Part shown: in pieces, positions 9,044 through 17,843 of the stretch
How the letters are laid out: each line of letters opens with the position of its first letter
Numbering within the stretch: position 1 is the first letter of the stretch
NCBI RefSeq assembly: GCF_010500815.1
Contig: NZ_JAAAMG010000012.1
Span: 1 to 64,000, forward strand
Reading direction: 5' to 3'
DNA length: 64,000 nucleotides
Origin: Jiella pacifica
GTDB taxonomy: Bacteria; Pseudomonadota; Alphaproteobacteria; Rhizobiales; Rhizobiaceae
Notes under the pieces: generated by a model
The model's database searches: none
The model's input: the letters and a program-made list of their open reading frames with translations, nothing else
Told to the model about the DNA's origin: nothing
Translations under genes and position numbers: made by a program

Positions 9044-10576
9044 TCAGGCGGCCGCGGCGAGCCGTTCGCCCGCCACCCGGTAGGAGATCGCCTCGGCAAG
9101 ATGGACGCGCTGGACGCTGCCGGCCTGATCGAGATCGGCGAGGGTGCGGGCCACCTTGAGAATGCGGTGATAGGCTCTCGCCGAGAACTTCATCTGTTCG
9201 GCCGCGTCATGAAGAAGCTGGGTCCCCGGCCGGTCGACCGAGGCAACGTCCTCGATCATGCTGGCCGAACAATGGGCGTTCAACGTTTCGGCCGGCAGGC
9301 CGAGGGCGGAAAATCGCTCGGCCTGTCGCTGGCGAGCCGCGACGACGCGGGCAAGCACCGCCGAGGACGGCTCGGCCGGGGCGGGTCGGATCAGGTCCGA
9401 CGCCGTCACAGCGGGAACCTCCACCCGCAGATCGATCCGGTCGAGCAAGGGGCCGGAGATGCGCGACTGGTATTCCCCTGCGCAGCGCGCGCCGCGGGGA
9501 CAGAGGTAGCCCGGCTCACCGGCCATGCCGCAGCGACAGGGGTTCATCGCCGCAATCAGCTGGAATTTGGCGGGATATGTGACGCGGTGATTGGCCCGGG
9601 CGATGACGCTCTCGCCGCCTTCCAGCGGTTGGCGGAGGGAATCGAGCACGATCGGCGAAAATTCCGGCAATTCGTCGAGAAACAGAACGCCGCGATGGGC
9701 GAGCGAGACTTCGCCCGGCCGCGCACGCAACCCACCGCCGACCATCGCCGCCATCGAGGCCGAATGATGCGGGCTGCGGAACGGCCGGCGGTCGGAAAGC
9801 TTGCCGCCGCTCAACTCGCCGGCGATCGAGGCGATCATCGACACCTCCAGGAGTTCGCGCGGCGCAAGGGGCGGCAGGATGGAGGGAAGCCGCTGGGCGA
9901 GCATCGACTTGCCCGAACCGGGAGGGCCGACCATCAACAGGTTGTGGCCGCCGGCCGCGGCGATCTCGAGCGCCCGCTTGGCGACGATCTGGCCCTTGAT
10001 CTCCGCCATGTCCGCCAGATTGGCCGGCGCCGAACGGATCGCCGGCTCGGGACGCGCGATCACCTGGGTGCCGCGGAAGTGATTGGCGATCTGGATCAGG
10101 CTGCGGGCGGCGACGATCGGCATCTCGGCGCTCGCCCAGGCCGCTTCGGGCCCGCATTCGGCCGGACAGATCAGCCCCATTTCGAGCGTGTTGGCGCGCA
10201 TCGCCGCCGGCAGCACGCCGGCCACCGGCGTAATCATCCCGTCGAGCGAGAGTTCGCCGAGAACGCAGTAACCGGCCAGCGTGTCGGACGGGACCGCACC
10301 GAGCGCCACCATCAGCCCGAGGGCGATCGGCAGGTCGTAATGACTGCCCTCCTTCGGCAGGTCCGCCGGCGCGAGATTGACCGTCACCTTCTTCGGCGGC
10401 ATCGACAGGCCGGAGGCGTGGAGGGCCGCCTGCACCCGCTCCCGGCTTTCGGCCACCGCCTTGTCCGGCAGGCCGACGATCTGGATCCCGACCTTGCCCG
10501 GCGCCACCATGACCTGGACGTCGACCGGCACCGCCTCGATGCCGTGGAAGGCGACCGTCTTGACGCGGGATACCAT
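9044..10576 (-). CDS. comM: YifB/ComM family Mg-chelatase-like AAA+ ATPase
   Basis: A 510-residue AAA+ ATPase. The N-terminal ChlI-like domain (GLPDKAVAESRERV, LNLAPADLPKEG-like) is followed by Walker A GPPGSGKS near residue 220, Walker B LFLDELPEF, and a cysteine-rich AMNPCRCG segment before a C-terminal Mg-chelatase-type domain. ComM acts as a hexameric helicase promoting branch migration during natural transformation in other proteobacteria; a role in homologous recombination is likely here. The length is typical. It is not a chlorophyll-pathway chelatase despite the nearby photosynthesis genes. Divergent from the pterin-like operon. Confidence 0.93.
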   Translation of the reverse strand: MVSRVKTVAFHGIEAVPVDVQVMVAPGKVGIQIVGLPDKAVAESRERVQAALHASGLSMPPKKVTVNLAPADLPKEGSHYDLPIALGLMVALGAVPSDTLAGYCVLGELSLDGMITPVAGVLPAAMRANTLEMGLICPAECGPEAAWASAEMPIVAARSLIQIANHFRGTQVIARPEPAIRSAPANLADMAEIKGQIVAKRALEIAAAGGHNLLMVGPPGSGKSMLAQRLPSILPPLAPRELLEVSMIASIAGELSGGKLSDRRPFRSPHHSASMAAMVGGGLRARPGEVSLAHRGVLFLDELPEFSPIVLDSLRQPLEGGESVIARANHRVTYPAKFQLIAAMNPCRCGMAGEPGYLCPRGARCAGEYQSRISGPLLDRIDLRVEVPAVTASDLIRPAPAEPSSAVLARVVAARQRQAERFSALGLPAETLNAHCSASMIEDVASVDRPGTQLLHDAAEQMKFSARAYHRILKVARTLADLDQAGSVQRVHLAEAISYRVAGERLAAAA

Positions 10577-10898
10577 GGGCCTGCCTCCTATGACGATCGG
10601 ATCGCCGACGTTCAGAGGTTGTCGTCACTGAAGATGCATCTCACCATATCATTCAGGATAAAACAAGAACTTTCGACGAACAAAAAGCGCTTGTCGTGCG
10701 GCTTTCTCCATGCCACGGTCGAACGATCGGCATTGGCCTTGAAGGGAACGAAGAGGAAGGCAGGTAGAGGATCGACGCGGCCCCGGCCCGGAACGGCGGG
10801 TCGAGCCAAGTAGACCCGGGTGCGAGCGTATCGGGCGTTCGCAGGGAAGCTTTCTGCAGGTGCCGGATCGGCATGTTGCCATCGTAAGGAGCCTGCGC
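10577..10898. other. Divergent intergenic region, partly AT-rich
   Basis: This 322-base gap separates comM from the dehydrogenase operon. The segment 10620-10690 is distinctly more AT-rich than its surroundings and holds a candidate comM promoter. No gene is supported. Confidence 0.5.
10655..10683 (-). promoter_or_regulatory. Candidate sigma-70 promoter for comM
   Basis: On the minus strand, TTGTTC (10683-10678) and TATCCT (10660-10655) are separated by 17 bases within the AT-rich stretch, about 80 bases upstream of the comM start codon. Judged by eye only. Confidence 0.35.
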
Positions 10899-11885
10899 AT
10901 GGCGGGAGAGGACGGGCGCACCCCGGCGCAAGCGCTTTGGATCGTCGGGGAGAACCGGGCCGAGCGGCGTGCCGAGGCGTCTCTGCCCGCCGGGCCGGGC
11001 GAGGTGACGGTCGCTTCCGCTTTCGGGGCGATCAGCCGGGGCACGGAGGCCCTCGTTGCCGCCGGCGCCGTGCCGCGGAGCGAATGGGAGCGGATGCGCG
11101 CGCCGTTCCAGGAGGGGGCGTTCCCCTTCCCGGTAAAGTATGGCTACGCCACGGTCGGGCGGATCGTCGGCGGAGATGTCGCGCGGCACGGCGCGTGGGT
11201 GTTCTGTCTGCATCCCCATCAGGATCGCTTCGTCGTCCCCGGTGAAGCGGCGGTGCCGGTGCCGGCGGATGTGCCCGTAGCCCGCGCGGTCCTGGCGGCC
11301 AACATGGAAACCGCGCTCAACGTCGTCTGGGACGCCGGCATCCTGCCGGGCGACAAGGTGGCGGTGATCGGTGGCGGGGTCGTCGGGCTTCTCGTCGCCT
11401 ATCTCGCGGGATCGATCCCCGGCACGGAGACGACGGCGGTCGACGTCAATGCGGAGCGGGCGGCCGTTGCCGCGGCGCTCGGGATCGTCTTTGCGGCGCC
11501 CGGCGACGCGCCGGTGGAATGCGACGTGGTGGTGCACGCTTCTGCAAGCGAGGCGGGGCTTGCCAGCGCCATCGCCGCCGCCGGCTTCGAGGCGCGGATC
11601 GTCGAGGCCAGTTGGTATGGCGAAAGGACGCCGAAGATCCCCCTTGGCGGTGCCTTCCACAGCCGGCGCCTGTCGCTCGTCGCCTCGCAGGTCGGCAGCG
11701 TTCCGGCGAGCCGGGCCGGGCGTTGGACCAACCGGCGGCGGCTCGAGACGGCGCTCCGCCTGCTCGCCGATCCGCGGCTCGACGCGTTGTTCTCGGCCGA
11801 GACGGGTTTCGCGGAACTCGCTGTGCGCTATGTCGACATTCTCGCAGATCCGGCAACTCTCTGCCATCGGATCCGCTACGACTGA
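10899..11885 (+). CDS. BchC-like medium-chain dehydrogenase, first gene of PTPS-like operon
   Basis: A 328-residue member of the medium-chain (zinc-type) alcohol dehydrogenase superfamily. The Rossmann motif VAVIGGGVVGLLVA is clear. The N-terminal part (SRGTEALV, then YGYATVGRIV) resembles BchC, but the catalytic GHE and zinc cysteine motifs of classical alcohol dehydrogenases are absent, so it probably works without catalytic zinc. The start at ATG 10899 is chosen for TAAGGAG seven bases upstream; a GTG at 10860 is also in frame. It is followed after 18 bases by the PTPS-like gene and forms an operon with it, a glycosyltransferase and a methyltransferase. The substrate is unknown; it may oxidise or reduce a pterin- or sugar-derived intermediate (inference). 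Confidence 0.8.
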   Translation: MAGEDGRTPAQALWIVGENRAERRAEASLPAGPGEVTVASAFGAISRGTEALVAAGAVPRSEWERMRAPFQEGAFPFPVKYGYATVGRIVGGDVARHGAWVFCLHPHQDRFVVPGEAAVPVPADVPVARAVLAANMETALNVVWDAGILPGDKVAVIGGGVVGLLVAYLAGSIPGTETTAVDVNAERAAVAAALGIVFAAPGDAPVECDVVVHASASEAGLASAIAAAGFEARIVEASWYGERTPKIPLGGAFHSRRLSLVASQVGSVPASRAGRWTNRRRLETALRLLADPRLDALFSAETGFAELAVRYVDILADPATLCHRIRYD

Positions 11886-11903
11886 CGAAGACCGACGAGA
11901 GGA

Positions 11904-12308
11904 ATGCCGATGTATGCCGTCGAGGTCCGCGACCACATGATGATCGCCCACAGTCTGCCGCGGCCGGTCTTCGGGCCCGCGCAGAAGATGCACGGCGCGA
12001 CCTTCGTGGTCGACGCGGCGTTTTTTGCCGAAGAACTCGACGAAGACGGTCTCGCGGTCGACATCGGCCTGGCGAGTGCGCTGCTAAAGGCGGTGCTCGA
12101 ACCGCTGAACTATCAGAATCTCGACGAGCTCGCGGTGTTTCACGGCAAGATCACCACCACGGAATTCCTCGCTAGATATCTGTTCGACCGGCTGGCCGAA
12201 GAGATCGCGGCTGGCGCCTTGGGGGTGGGCGGCGGGCGCATCTGCCGCCTGAAGGTCAGCCTGGAGGAATCCCACGTCGCGCGCGGCTGGTACGAGGGTG
12301 CGCTGTGA
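11904..12308 (+). CDS. 6-pyruvoyl-tetrahydropterin synthase/QueD-like protein lacking catalytic residues
   Basis: A 134-residue protein of the PTPS/QueD fold, usually annotated 6-carboxytetrahydropterin synthase. The first zinc histidine (IAHS) and the HG of the HGH motif are present, but the motif reads MHGATF, so the third zinc ligand is alanine. The catalytic cysteine expected just before it is absent (GPAQKMHG), and the Asp-His pair of LDHKNLD reads LNYQNLD. The TTE motif and the pterin-anchoring Glu near the C-terminus (VSLEE) are kept. The fold and pterin binding may therefore survive while standard PTPS or QueD chemistry looks impossible. ATG 11910 is an alternative start. The stop overlaps the next start (GTGA). 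Confidence 0.82.
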   Translation: MPMYAVEVRDHMMIAHSLPRPVFGPAQKMHGATFVVDAAFFAEELDEDGLAVDIGLASALLKAVLEPLNYQNLDELAVFHGKITTTEFLARYLFDRLAEEIAAGALGVGGGRICRLKVSLEESHVARGWYEGAL

Positions 12309-13375
12309 GCCGACGCCGGCTGGTCTTCGCGATCCCCGGGGATCTCGCGACGCCGAGCGGCGGTTATGGCTATGACCGGCGGCTGATGGCCGAGTTGCGC
12401 CGGCTCGGCTGGGACGTCGAGCATCTGCGTCTGCCGGAGGGGTTTCCACGCCCGAGTCCCGCCGAACTCGCTCAGACCGAGGCGGCATTCGCCGGGATCC
12501 CGGATGGCGGTCTCGTCCTCGTCGACGGCTTGGCCTTCGGCGCCATGCCGCAGGTCGCCGAGAGGCAGGCGCGGCGGCTGCGGCTTGCAGCGCTCGTCCA
12601 TCATCCGCTGTTCCTCGAAACCGGCCTCGATGCGGCGGCGCGCGATGCGTTGGAAGCGAGCGAGCGACGAGCGCTCGGCGCGGCCGAGGCGGTCGTCGTG
12701 ACGAGCCCGGCGACGGCCGAGGCCGTGTCGTCTTCATTCGCCGTGCCGGCCGAACGGCTGACGGTCGCCCTGCCGGGGACGGACAAGCCGGATGCCTCGC
12801 CGCGGCCGCTCGACAGGCGGAGCGAGGAACCGCCGACGATCCTGTCGATCGGCACGCTCATTCCCCGCAAGGACCACGCGACGCTGGTTGCGAGCCTCGC
12901 AAAGATCGCCGATCTTGCCTGGCGGTGCCGGATCGTCGGCAGCATGAGCGCCGATCCCGACACCGCGGAAGCCTTGCGCCGGCAGATCGAAACGCTCGGC
13001 CTCTCCGGGCGGATCGAGCTCACCGGTGCCATGGCCGATGTCGCCGCCGAGTATCCGAAGGCCGATCTCTTCGTCCTCGCCAGCCGCTACGAGGGCTACG
13101 GCATGGTTTTCGCCGAGGCGCTGGCCCATGGCCTGCCGATCGTCTTCTGCTCGGCGGGCGCGCCGCGCGACTTCATCCCTGAGGCCGCAGGGCGGCGCTT
13201 CGAGCCGGGGGATGCCGAAGGGCTTGCCGCGTCCCTCCGCTCGCTCCTCGGCGACGGCGAGGCACGGACCCGTGCCGCGCAGGCGGCACGTTCGGCGGGG
13301 CAGGCGTTGCCCGGCTGGGACGAGACGGCACGGATCGTCGCGGATGCACTGTCGCGCCTGGAGGTGGCGCGATGA
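12305..13375 (+). CDS. GT4-family glycosyltransferase in PTPS-like operon
   Basis: A 356-residue GT-B fold glycosyltransferase. The acceptor-side loop PSGGYGYDRR lies near the N-terminus, ILSIGTLIPRKDH opens the donor domain, and the GT4 signature ASRYEGYGMVFAEALAHGLP carries the EX7E glutamates. The start is GTG overlapping the preceding stop (GTGA), and its own stop overlaps the methyltransferase start (ATGA), so translation is probably coupled. No membrane segment is seen. The context suggests glycosylation of whatever the dehydrogenase/PTPS-like pair makes or binds; glycosylated pterins are known in cyanobacteria, but a pterin acceptor here is only a hypothesis. Confidence 0.85.
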   Translation: MSRRRLVFAIPGDLATPSGGYGYDRRLMAELRRLGWDVEHLRLPEGFPRPSPAELAQTEAAFAGIPDGGLVLVDGLAFGAMPQVAERQARRLRLAALVHHPLFLETGLDAAARDALEASERRALGAAEAVVVTSPATAEAVSSSFAVPAERLTVALPGTDKPDASPRPLDRRSEEPPTILSIGTLIPRKDHATLVASLAKIADLAWRCRIVGSMSADPDTAEALRRQIETLGLSGRIELTGAMADVAAEYPKADLFVLASRYEGYGMVFAEALAHGLPIVFCSAGAPRDFIPEAAGRRFEPGDAEGLAASLRSLLGDGEARTRAAQAARSAGQALPGWDETARIVADALSRLEVAR

Positions 13376-14193
13376 GCGGATTTCAGCCGTCCTGGCTCGC
13401 CTTGCGGGAGCCGGCCGATCGTCGCGCCCGCGATGCGGGGCTGATGCACAAGGCGGCCGAATGGCTCGCAAAATCGGGTTCGGTGCACGTCGTCGTTGAT
13501 CTCGGCTGCGGTGCCGGCTCGACGCTCGCGGCGATGGACCCCATCCTGCGCGCCGCCGGCTGCAACGCCCACTGGCGCCTGGTCGACGACGACCCGGCCC
13601 TGCTTGCCCTTGCGGCGGAACGGGCGGCGAGGCTCGGCGCCGATGCAAAGACATGCCGTGCCGATCTTTCCGACGCCGCCGGGGCTGCGATCGGAAACGC
13701 CCGGCTGGTGACGGCCTCGGCCCTGTTCGACCTCGCCTCGCGCGACTTCGTCGTGGCACTCGCAGACGCAATCGCGGGCGCCGGCGCCGCCCTTTATGCC
13801 GGCCTCAGCTACGACGGCTCGACGACGTTCCAGCCGTCCCACCCCCTCGACGGCATCGTCGTCGCGGGGTTCAACCGCCATCAGTTGCGGCCGAAGGGGC
13901 TTGGCACCGGTCCCTCGCTCGGCCCGGGCGCCGCGCGGATGCTGGCCAAGGAGATGCAGGCGCGGGGCTACGGCGTCGAACTCGCCGAGAGCCCGTGGCT
14001 GCTTGGTCCCGACGATCGTGCGCTTGCCGTCGAGCACGTCACGGGCATGGCGGAGGCGGTCGGCGAACTTGCCGTCCTCGATCCGGCGGAGCTCGACGCG
14101 TGGAAGACGTTTCGGCTCGAAACCGCCGGCGATGGCCGCGCGATGGTCGGCCACCTCGATCTCCTGGCGCTTCCCGGTTCCGCTGACGACTGA
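13372..14193 (+). CDS. Class I SAM-dependent methyltransferase in PTPS-like operon
   Basis: A 273-residue protein with the SAM-binding motif VVDLGCGAGSTL near residue 40, the acidic end of strand 2 (LVDDDP) and a post-motif region TASALFDLAS. Downstream segments (SYDGSTTFQPSHPLDGIV and a GFNRHQ stretch) are not part of the generic Rossmann core and may bind the substrate. It is the last gene of the four-gene operon, overlapping the glycosyltransferase by 4 bases, and ends only 10 bases from the convergent cytochrome b561 gene. The methyl acceptor is unknown. Confidence 0.82.
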   Translation: MSGFQPSWLALREPADRRARDAGLMHKAAEWLAKSGSVHVVVDLGCGAGSTLAAMDPILRAAGCNAHWRLVDDDPALLALAAERAARLGADAKTCRADLSDAAGAAIGNARLVTASALFDLASRDFVVALADAIAGAGAALYAGLSYDGSTTFQPSHPLDGIVVAGFNRHQLRPKGLGTGPSLGPGAARMLAKEMQARGYGVELAESPWLLGPDDRALAVEHVTGMAEAVGELAVLDPAELDAWKTFRLETAGDGRAMVGHLDLLALPGSADD

Positions 14194-14203
14194 CCGGTTC
14201 GCC

Positions 14204-14746
14204 TCAGAGCATGCGATGCAAGGTGGCGTCGCGGCGGACGACGTGGTGGTGCAGGACGCCGGCGAAATGCAGGCAGAACAGCACGAGGATCGACCAGCCG
14301 AGGAAGACGTGGACGCTCATCAGGTTCGGCGCGAGATCGGATTTGCCGATCGGGCTCCAGACGGTGACGAGGCCGAACCAGTCGAGCGGGAAGCCGAAGG
14401 CGTTGGTGGCGAGGAAGCCGAAGATCGGCTGCAGGAGGAGCGCGCCGTAAAGCAGCCAGTGGACGATGGCGGCGACGCGCTTCTGCAGGAGGGGCATCTC
14501 GACCTCGGGCGGCGGCGGAACGATCAGCCGCACTGCGAGCCGCGCCAGCATCATCCAGAGGATCACGAAGCCGAAGGATTCGTGGACGAGGTAAAAGCCC
14601 ATCTTCGCCTCGTCCTTGACGAAGTGGATGACGAAGCCGACCGGCCAGACGACGAGGACGAGGAGCGCGACGAGCCAATGCAAGACACGCGCCACCGGCC
14701 GGTATCGCGGAACGTCGGTAACATGACTTTCGGTCAGGCTCGACAT
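14204..14746 (-). CDS. Cytochrome b561 family protein
   Basis: A 180-residue integral membrane di-heme cytochrome b. Four hydrophobic segments are visible, with histidines at the expected places (VLHWLVALL, FVIHFVK, VHWLLYG and LHFAGVLHHHVV). Proteins of this prokaryotic b561 group shuttle electrons between quinol and superoxide or periplasmic partners. It stands alone, convergent with the methyltransferase and upstream of modC on the same strand but with its own gap. Confidence 0.88.
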   Translation of the reverse strand: MSSLTESHVTDVPRYRPVARVLHWLVALLVLVVWPVGFVIHFVKDEAKMGFYLVHESFGFVILWMMLARLAVRLIVPPPPEVEMPLLQKRVAAIVHWLLYGALLLQPIFGFLATNAFGFPLDWFGLVTVWSPIGKSDLAPNLMSVHVFLGWSILVLFCLHFAGVLHHHVVRRDATLHRML

Positions 14747-14817
14747 GGGACAACCTCCATCGACGCGTCGTGCCCGCCAATAGCGGCAATTGCCGCAGCG
14801 GCAAAGCCCTGATGACC

Positions 14818-15954
14818 TCAGCGTGATCGCGGCATCGCCGAGGTTGCGAGCGAAACCGACTTGATCTGGGCATGCAGCCGGTCGCCGGGGGCGAGGGAGA
14901 GCCGGGCCGCGGATCTTCGGGTGACCTTTGCCATGAAGGTCAGGTCCGGCGCTCCGTCGACGGCGAGGAGGATGGCGAGGTCGGCGCGGCCGCCCGGCTC
15001 GATGGCGAGAATCTCGACACGCAGGATGTTGAGGATGGTCGAAACGGCGAGCGGAGCACGGGCGAGGCTGACGTCGCTGGCGACGATTCTCAGCCGGCGT
15101 TCGAGCCCGATCTCCTCCGGCCCGCTGCCGTCGACGAAGACCCGCTGGCCGCCGAGATCGAGTTCGGCGAGCCCGTCCTCTTCGGAAAAGCTCACCACCC
15201 GCGCCGGCAGGACGGCCGCCGCGCGCGGATCGCGCACGAGGCCGAGGCCGATGTCGGTCAAAGCGGCGTTGAGCGGGCCGCTCGCCCGAACGTGTCCGTC
15301 TGCGATGACGACGATCCGATCGGCAAGGCGCTCGATCTCCGCAAGGTCGTGGCTGACATAGAGGATCGGCAGGTCGAGGCTGGCCGCGAGCCGTTCGAGG
15401 AAGGGAAGGATCTCGTCCTTTGCCCGGTGATCGAGGCCGGAAAGCGGCTCGTCCATCAACAAAAGCCGCGGTCGCGACAGGATCGCGCGGCCGATCGCGA
15501 CGCGCTGTCGCTCGCCGCCGGAAAGGTCGGCGATGGCCCGGGACATCAGCCTGTCGAGGGACAGAAGGTCGATCACCTGCCGGCGCATCGCGGCATCGAC
15601 GCCGCCGGTGCTGCGCCGCGCCCCATAGACCAGATTGCAGTCCACCGTCAGATGCGAAAACAGGCTCGCCTCCTGGAAGACGTAGCCGAGCGCGCGGCGG
15701 TGGGTCGGCAGGAAGTGCGATCCGTCCTGCCAGGTCTGGCCGGCGACGAGAACCCGGCCATCAAGGCGGGTGAGGCCGGCGATCGCCCTGAGGATCGAGG
15801 TCTTGCCGGAACCCGACGGGCCGAAGAGCGCCGTGACCCCGCGGGCGGGCGCGGCGAAGGCGGCATCGATGGTGAAGTCGCCGCGCCGGCCCGCCAGCGC
15901 GACGTCGAGACCGCCCGGCTCTGCGTCCGCCGAAAGGCTCTTGCCCCTCGTCAT
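14818..15954 (-). CDS. modC: Molybdate ABC transporter ATP-binding protein
   Basis: Powers molybdate import. The 378-residue protein has Walker [10 protein letters not shown], signature [14 protein letters not shown], Walker [14 protein letters not shown], and a C-terminal Mop/TOBE domain (from about residue 300) that binds molybdate and may regulate transport. The start ATG at 15954 is set by the ATGA overlap with the end of modB; the frame remains open further upstream but only antisense-like within modB. Last gene of the rbsK-modE-modA-modB-modC run. Confidence 0.95.
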   Translation of the reverse strand: MTRGKSLSADAEPGGLDVALAGRRGDFTIDAAFAAPARGVTALFGPSGSGKTSILRAIAGLTRLDGRVLVAGQTWQDGSHFLPTHRRALGYVFQEASLFSHLTVDCNLVYGARRSTGGVDAAMRRQVIDLLSLDRLMSRAIADLSGGERQRVAIGRAILSRPRLLLMDEPLSGLDHRAKDEILPFLERLAASLDLPILYVSHDLAEIERLADRIVVIADGHVRASGPLNAALTDIGLGLVRDPRAAAVLPARVVSFSEEDGLAELDLGGQRVFVDGSGPEEIGLERRLRIVASDVSLARAPLAVSTILNILRVEILAIEPGGRADLAILLAVDGAPDLTFMAKVTRRSAARLSLAPGDRLHAQIKSVSLATSAMPRSR

Positions 15955-16640
15955 GGGCGGATCTCCCCGAGCCGGCGGCCGATCCGCGACATCGCCAGGA
16001 TCACCAGGAAGGAGAAGACCAGCATGCCGCCGGCGACGATATGGGCGTCGGCGAAGCGCAGCTGCTCGACATAGTCGAAGATCGCGATGGACAGGACCCG
16101 CGTCTCGCCGGAAATGTTGCCGCCGATCATCAGGACCACCCCGAATTCGCCGACGGTATGGGCGAAGCCCAGCACCGTGCCGGTGAGAAAACCGGAGCGG
16201 GCGAGCGGAATGGCGACGGTGAAGAAGCGATCGAGCGGCGAGGCCCGCAGCGTCGCCGCGACCTCGAGGGGCCGGTCGCCGACCATCTCGAAGGCATTGC
16301 GGATCGGCTGGACGACGAAGGGCAGGGAATAGACGACGGAGCCGATGACGAGGCCTTGAAACGAGAAGGCGAGGGACCGCAGACCGAACAGGCCACCGAG
16401 CCCGGATGGGCCGAGGCCGATCAACAAATAGAAGCCCAGCACAGTCGGCGGCATGACCAGCGGCAAGGCGACGATGGTGCCGACCATGTCGGAGAAGAGC
16501 GAGCGGGAGCGGGCGAGCCACCAGGCAAGCGGCGTTCCGAGGACGAGCAGCACCAGCGTCGTGACGGTGGCGAGTTCCAGGGTTAGTGTCAGCGCGGAGA
16601 AGATGTCGCCCGTGTCGATCATCGAGGCCGTTTCATCCAC
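15951..16640 (-). CDS. modB: Molybdate ABC transporter permease
   Basis: A 229-residue inner-membrane permease with five to six hydrophobic segments and the ABC permease EAA-type loop ([19 protein letters not shown], about residues 117-135) that contacts ModC. Its start overlaps the end of modA by 8 bases and its end overlaps modC by 4, so the three are co-translated. Length and order are normal for modABC. Confidence 0.95.
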   Translation of the reverse strand: MDETASMIDTGDIFSALTLTLELATVTTLVLLVLGTPLAWWLARSRSLFSDMVGTIVALPLVMPPTVLGFYLLIGLGPSGLGGLFGLRSLAFSFQGLVIGSVVYSLPFVVQPIRNAFEMVGDRPLEVAATLRASPLDRFFTVAIPLARSGFLTGTVLGFAHTVGEFGVVLMIGGNISGETRVLSIAIFDYVEQLRFADAHIVAGGMLVFSFLVILAMSRIGRRLGEIRP

Positions 16641-17388
16641 CGGCCGCGTAGCCGTATTTCTCGATGATCTTCCCGGCCTCCGGACCCTTGAGGAAGTCGA
16701 GGAACGCCTTGGCTGCGGCGCTGGATGCCCCGGTGTTCAGGAGGACGGCATCCTGGCGGATGGGGGCATGGTCCTCGGGCGGAACGACCCAGCGGGAGCC
16801 GCCCTTCGTCGTGGCGATCTGCGACAATGCGACGAAGCCGAGTTCGGCATTGCCCGTCGCCACGAACTGGAAGGTCTGGGCGATGCTGTTGCCCTGCACG
16901 ATGCGGCTGGCGAGATCGTCGTAGACGCCGAGATTCCGCATGGTCTCGACCGCCGCCGCGCCATAGGGCGCCGTCTTCGGATTGGCGATGGCGATCTTGT
17001 CGAAGCCGCCGGCCGTCAGGGCGTCGGGGCCGGTGACGAGGTTCGGATCGGCGCTGTAGAGGACCAGCGTTCCGATCGCATAGGTGAAGACGCTACCCTC
17101 CACCGCCAAGCCTTCCGTCACGGCGCGGCGCGGTCGCTCGTCGTCGGCCGCGAGCAGCACTTCGTAAGGGGCGCCCTGGCCGATCTGGGCGTAGAGCGCG
17201 CCCGTCGAGCCGAAGCTGAGTTCCGCCGTGTCGCCGGTCTTCTCGGCAAAGGCCGCGGCGATCGCCTTGGCCGGTTCGGTGAAGTTGGCGGCAACCGCCA
17301 CGACGGTCGTCGCCGCTGCTGCATGGCCGGCGGATGCGAGGAAGCCGAGGGCGGCGGCGAGAGCCAGCAGTGGGAGGGGGCGTTGCAT
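16633..17388 (-). CDS. modA: Molybdate-binding periplasmic protein
   Basis: A 251-residue substrate-binding protein that captures molybdate in the periplasm. The signal peptide [20 protein letters not shown] is followed by [26 protein letters not shown] and [15 protein letters not shown], all standard ModA motifs lining the oxyanion site. First of the modABC genes. Its start codon lies 10 bases from a perfect palindrome that matches a ModE box, so repression by molybdate-loaded ModE is expected. Confidence 0.95.
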   Translation of the reverse strand: MQRPLPLLALAAALGFLASAGHAAAATTVVAVAANFTEPAKAIAAAFAEKTGDTAELSFGSTGALYAQIGQGAPYEVLLAADDERPRRAVTEGLAVEGSVFTYAIGTLVLYSADPNLVTGPDALTAGGFDKIAIANPKTAPYGAAAVETMRNLGVYDDLASRIVQGNSIAQTFQFVATGNAELGFVALSQIATTKGGSRWVVPPEDHAPIRQDAVLLNTGASSAAAKAFLDFLKGPEAGKIIEKYGYAAGG

Positions 17389-17398
17389 GGGAGATCTC

Positions 17399-17422
17399 CG
17401 ATATGTTTCTCAGAACATATCG
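17399..17422. promoter_or_regulatory. ModE-binding palindrome (Mo box)
   Basis: CGATATGTT and AACATATCG form a perfect 9-base inverted repeat around the 6-base spacer TCTCAG. This fits the ModE operator pattern (ATAT half-sites, 6-base spacer). It lies in the 62-base gap between modE and modA, just upstream of the modA start codon, so bound ModE would block modABC transcription or initiation there. Confidence 0.75.
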
Positions 17423-17450
17423 CTTCGTCGCGTCGGTCAAGTGCCGGCCA

Positions 17451-17843
17451 CTATTTTCTACCGGCTTCGTCGAGTGGGCTTTCGGAGACCGCATCGGGCG
17501 TCGCCAAAAGAGCTCGCAGCGCCGTGATCTCGCCGGCGACGGCGGCCTCGGCGCGGCTCTCCACCCGCCGATAGCTCGCGAGCACGGCTTCTCCGGCCGG
17601 CGTCAGACAGGCGCCGCCGCCGCTGCTGCCGCCCCGCGCGGAGGCGACGAGCGGCTCGCGGAAGCCGCGGTTCATCTCCTCCACCAAGCTCCAGGCGCGC
17701 TTGTAGCTCATCTTGAGGCGGCGGCCGGCGGCGGCGATGGAGCCCGTCTCGGCGATGGTTTCGAGCAGCCGCGCCTTGCCCGGCCCGATGCTGCAGTCCG
17801 GGCTGAGGCGCAGCCGCAGATGGGCGACGGCGGGAAGGCTCAC
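17451..17843 (-). CDS. modE: ModE-type molybdenum-responsive regulator (DNA-binding domain only)
   Basis: A 130-residue winged helix-turn-helix regulator of the ModE N-terminal type: ARLLETIAETGSIAAAGRRLKMSYKRAWSLVEEMN is the diagnostic helix-turn-helix, followed by a Gly/Ser-rich wing (ARGGSSGGGACLT). E. coli ModE is about 260 residues with two Mop domains; this protein ends before them, so it must sense molybdate differently or rely on another partner. It overlaps the ribokinase stop (ATGA) and lies upstream of modA with a Mo box between. Single-domain ModE proteins are common in alphaproteobacteria. Confidence 0.85.
   Translation of the reverse strand: MSLPAVAHLRLRLSPDCSIGPGKARLLETIAETGSIAAAGRRLKMSYKRAWSLVEEMNRGFREPLVASARGGSSGGGACLTPAGEAVLASYRRVESRAEAAVAGEITALRALLATPDAVSESPLDEAGRK

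Noticed and set aside
9044-10576. Magnesium chelatase subunit of the chlorophyll pathway
   Set aside because: The N-terminal domain and 510-residue length identify YifB/ComM; BchI is shorter and sits in photosynthesis clusters.
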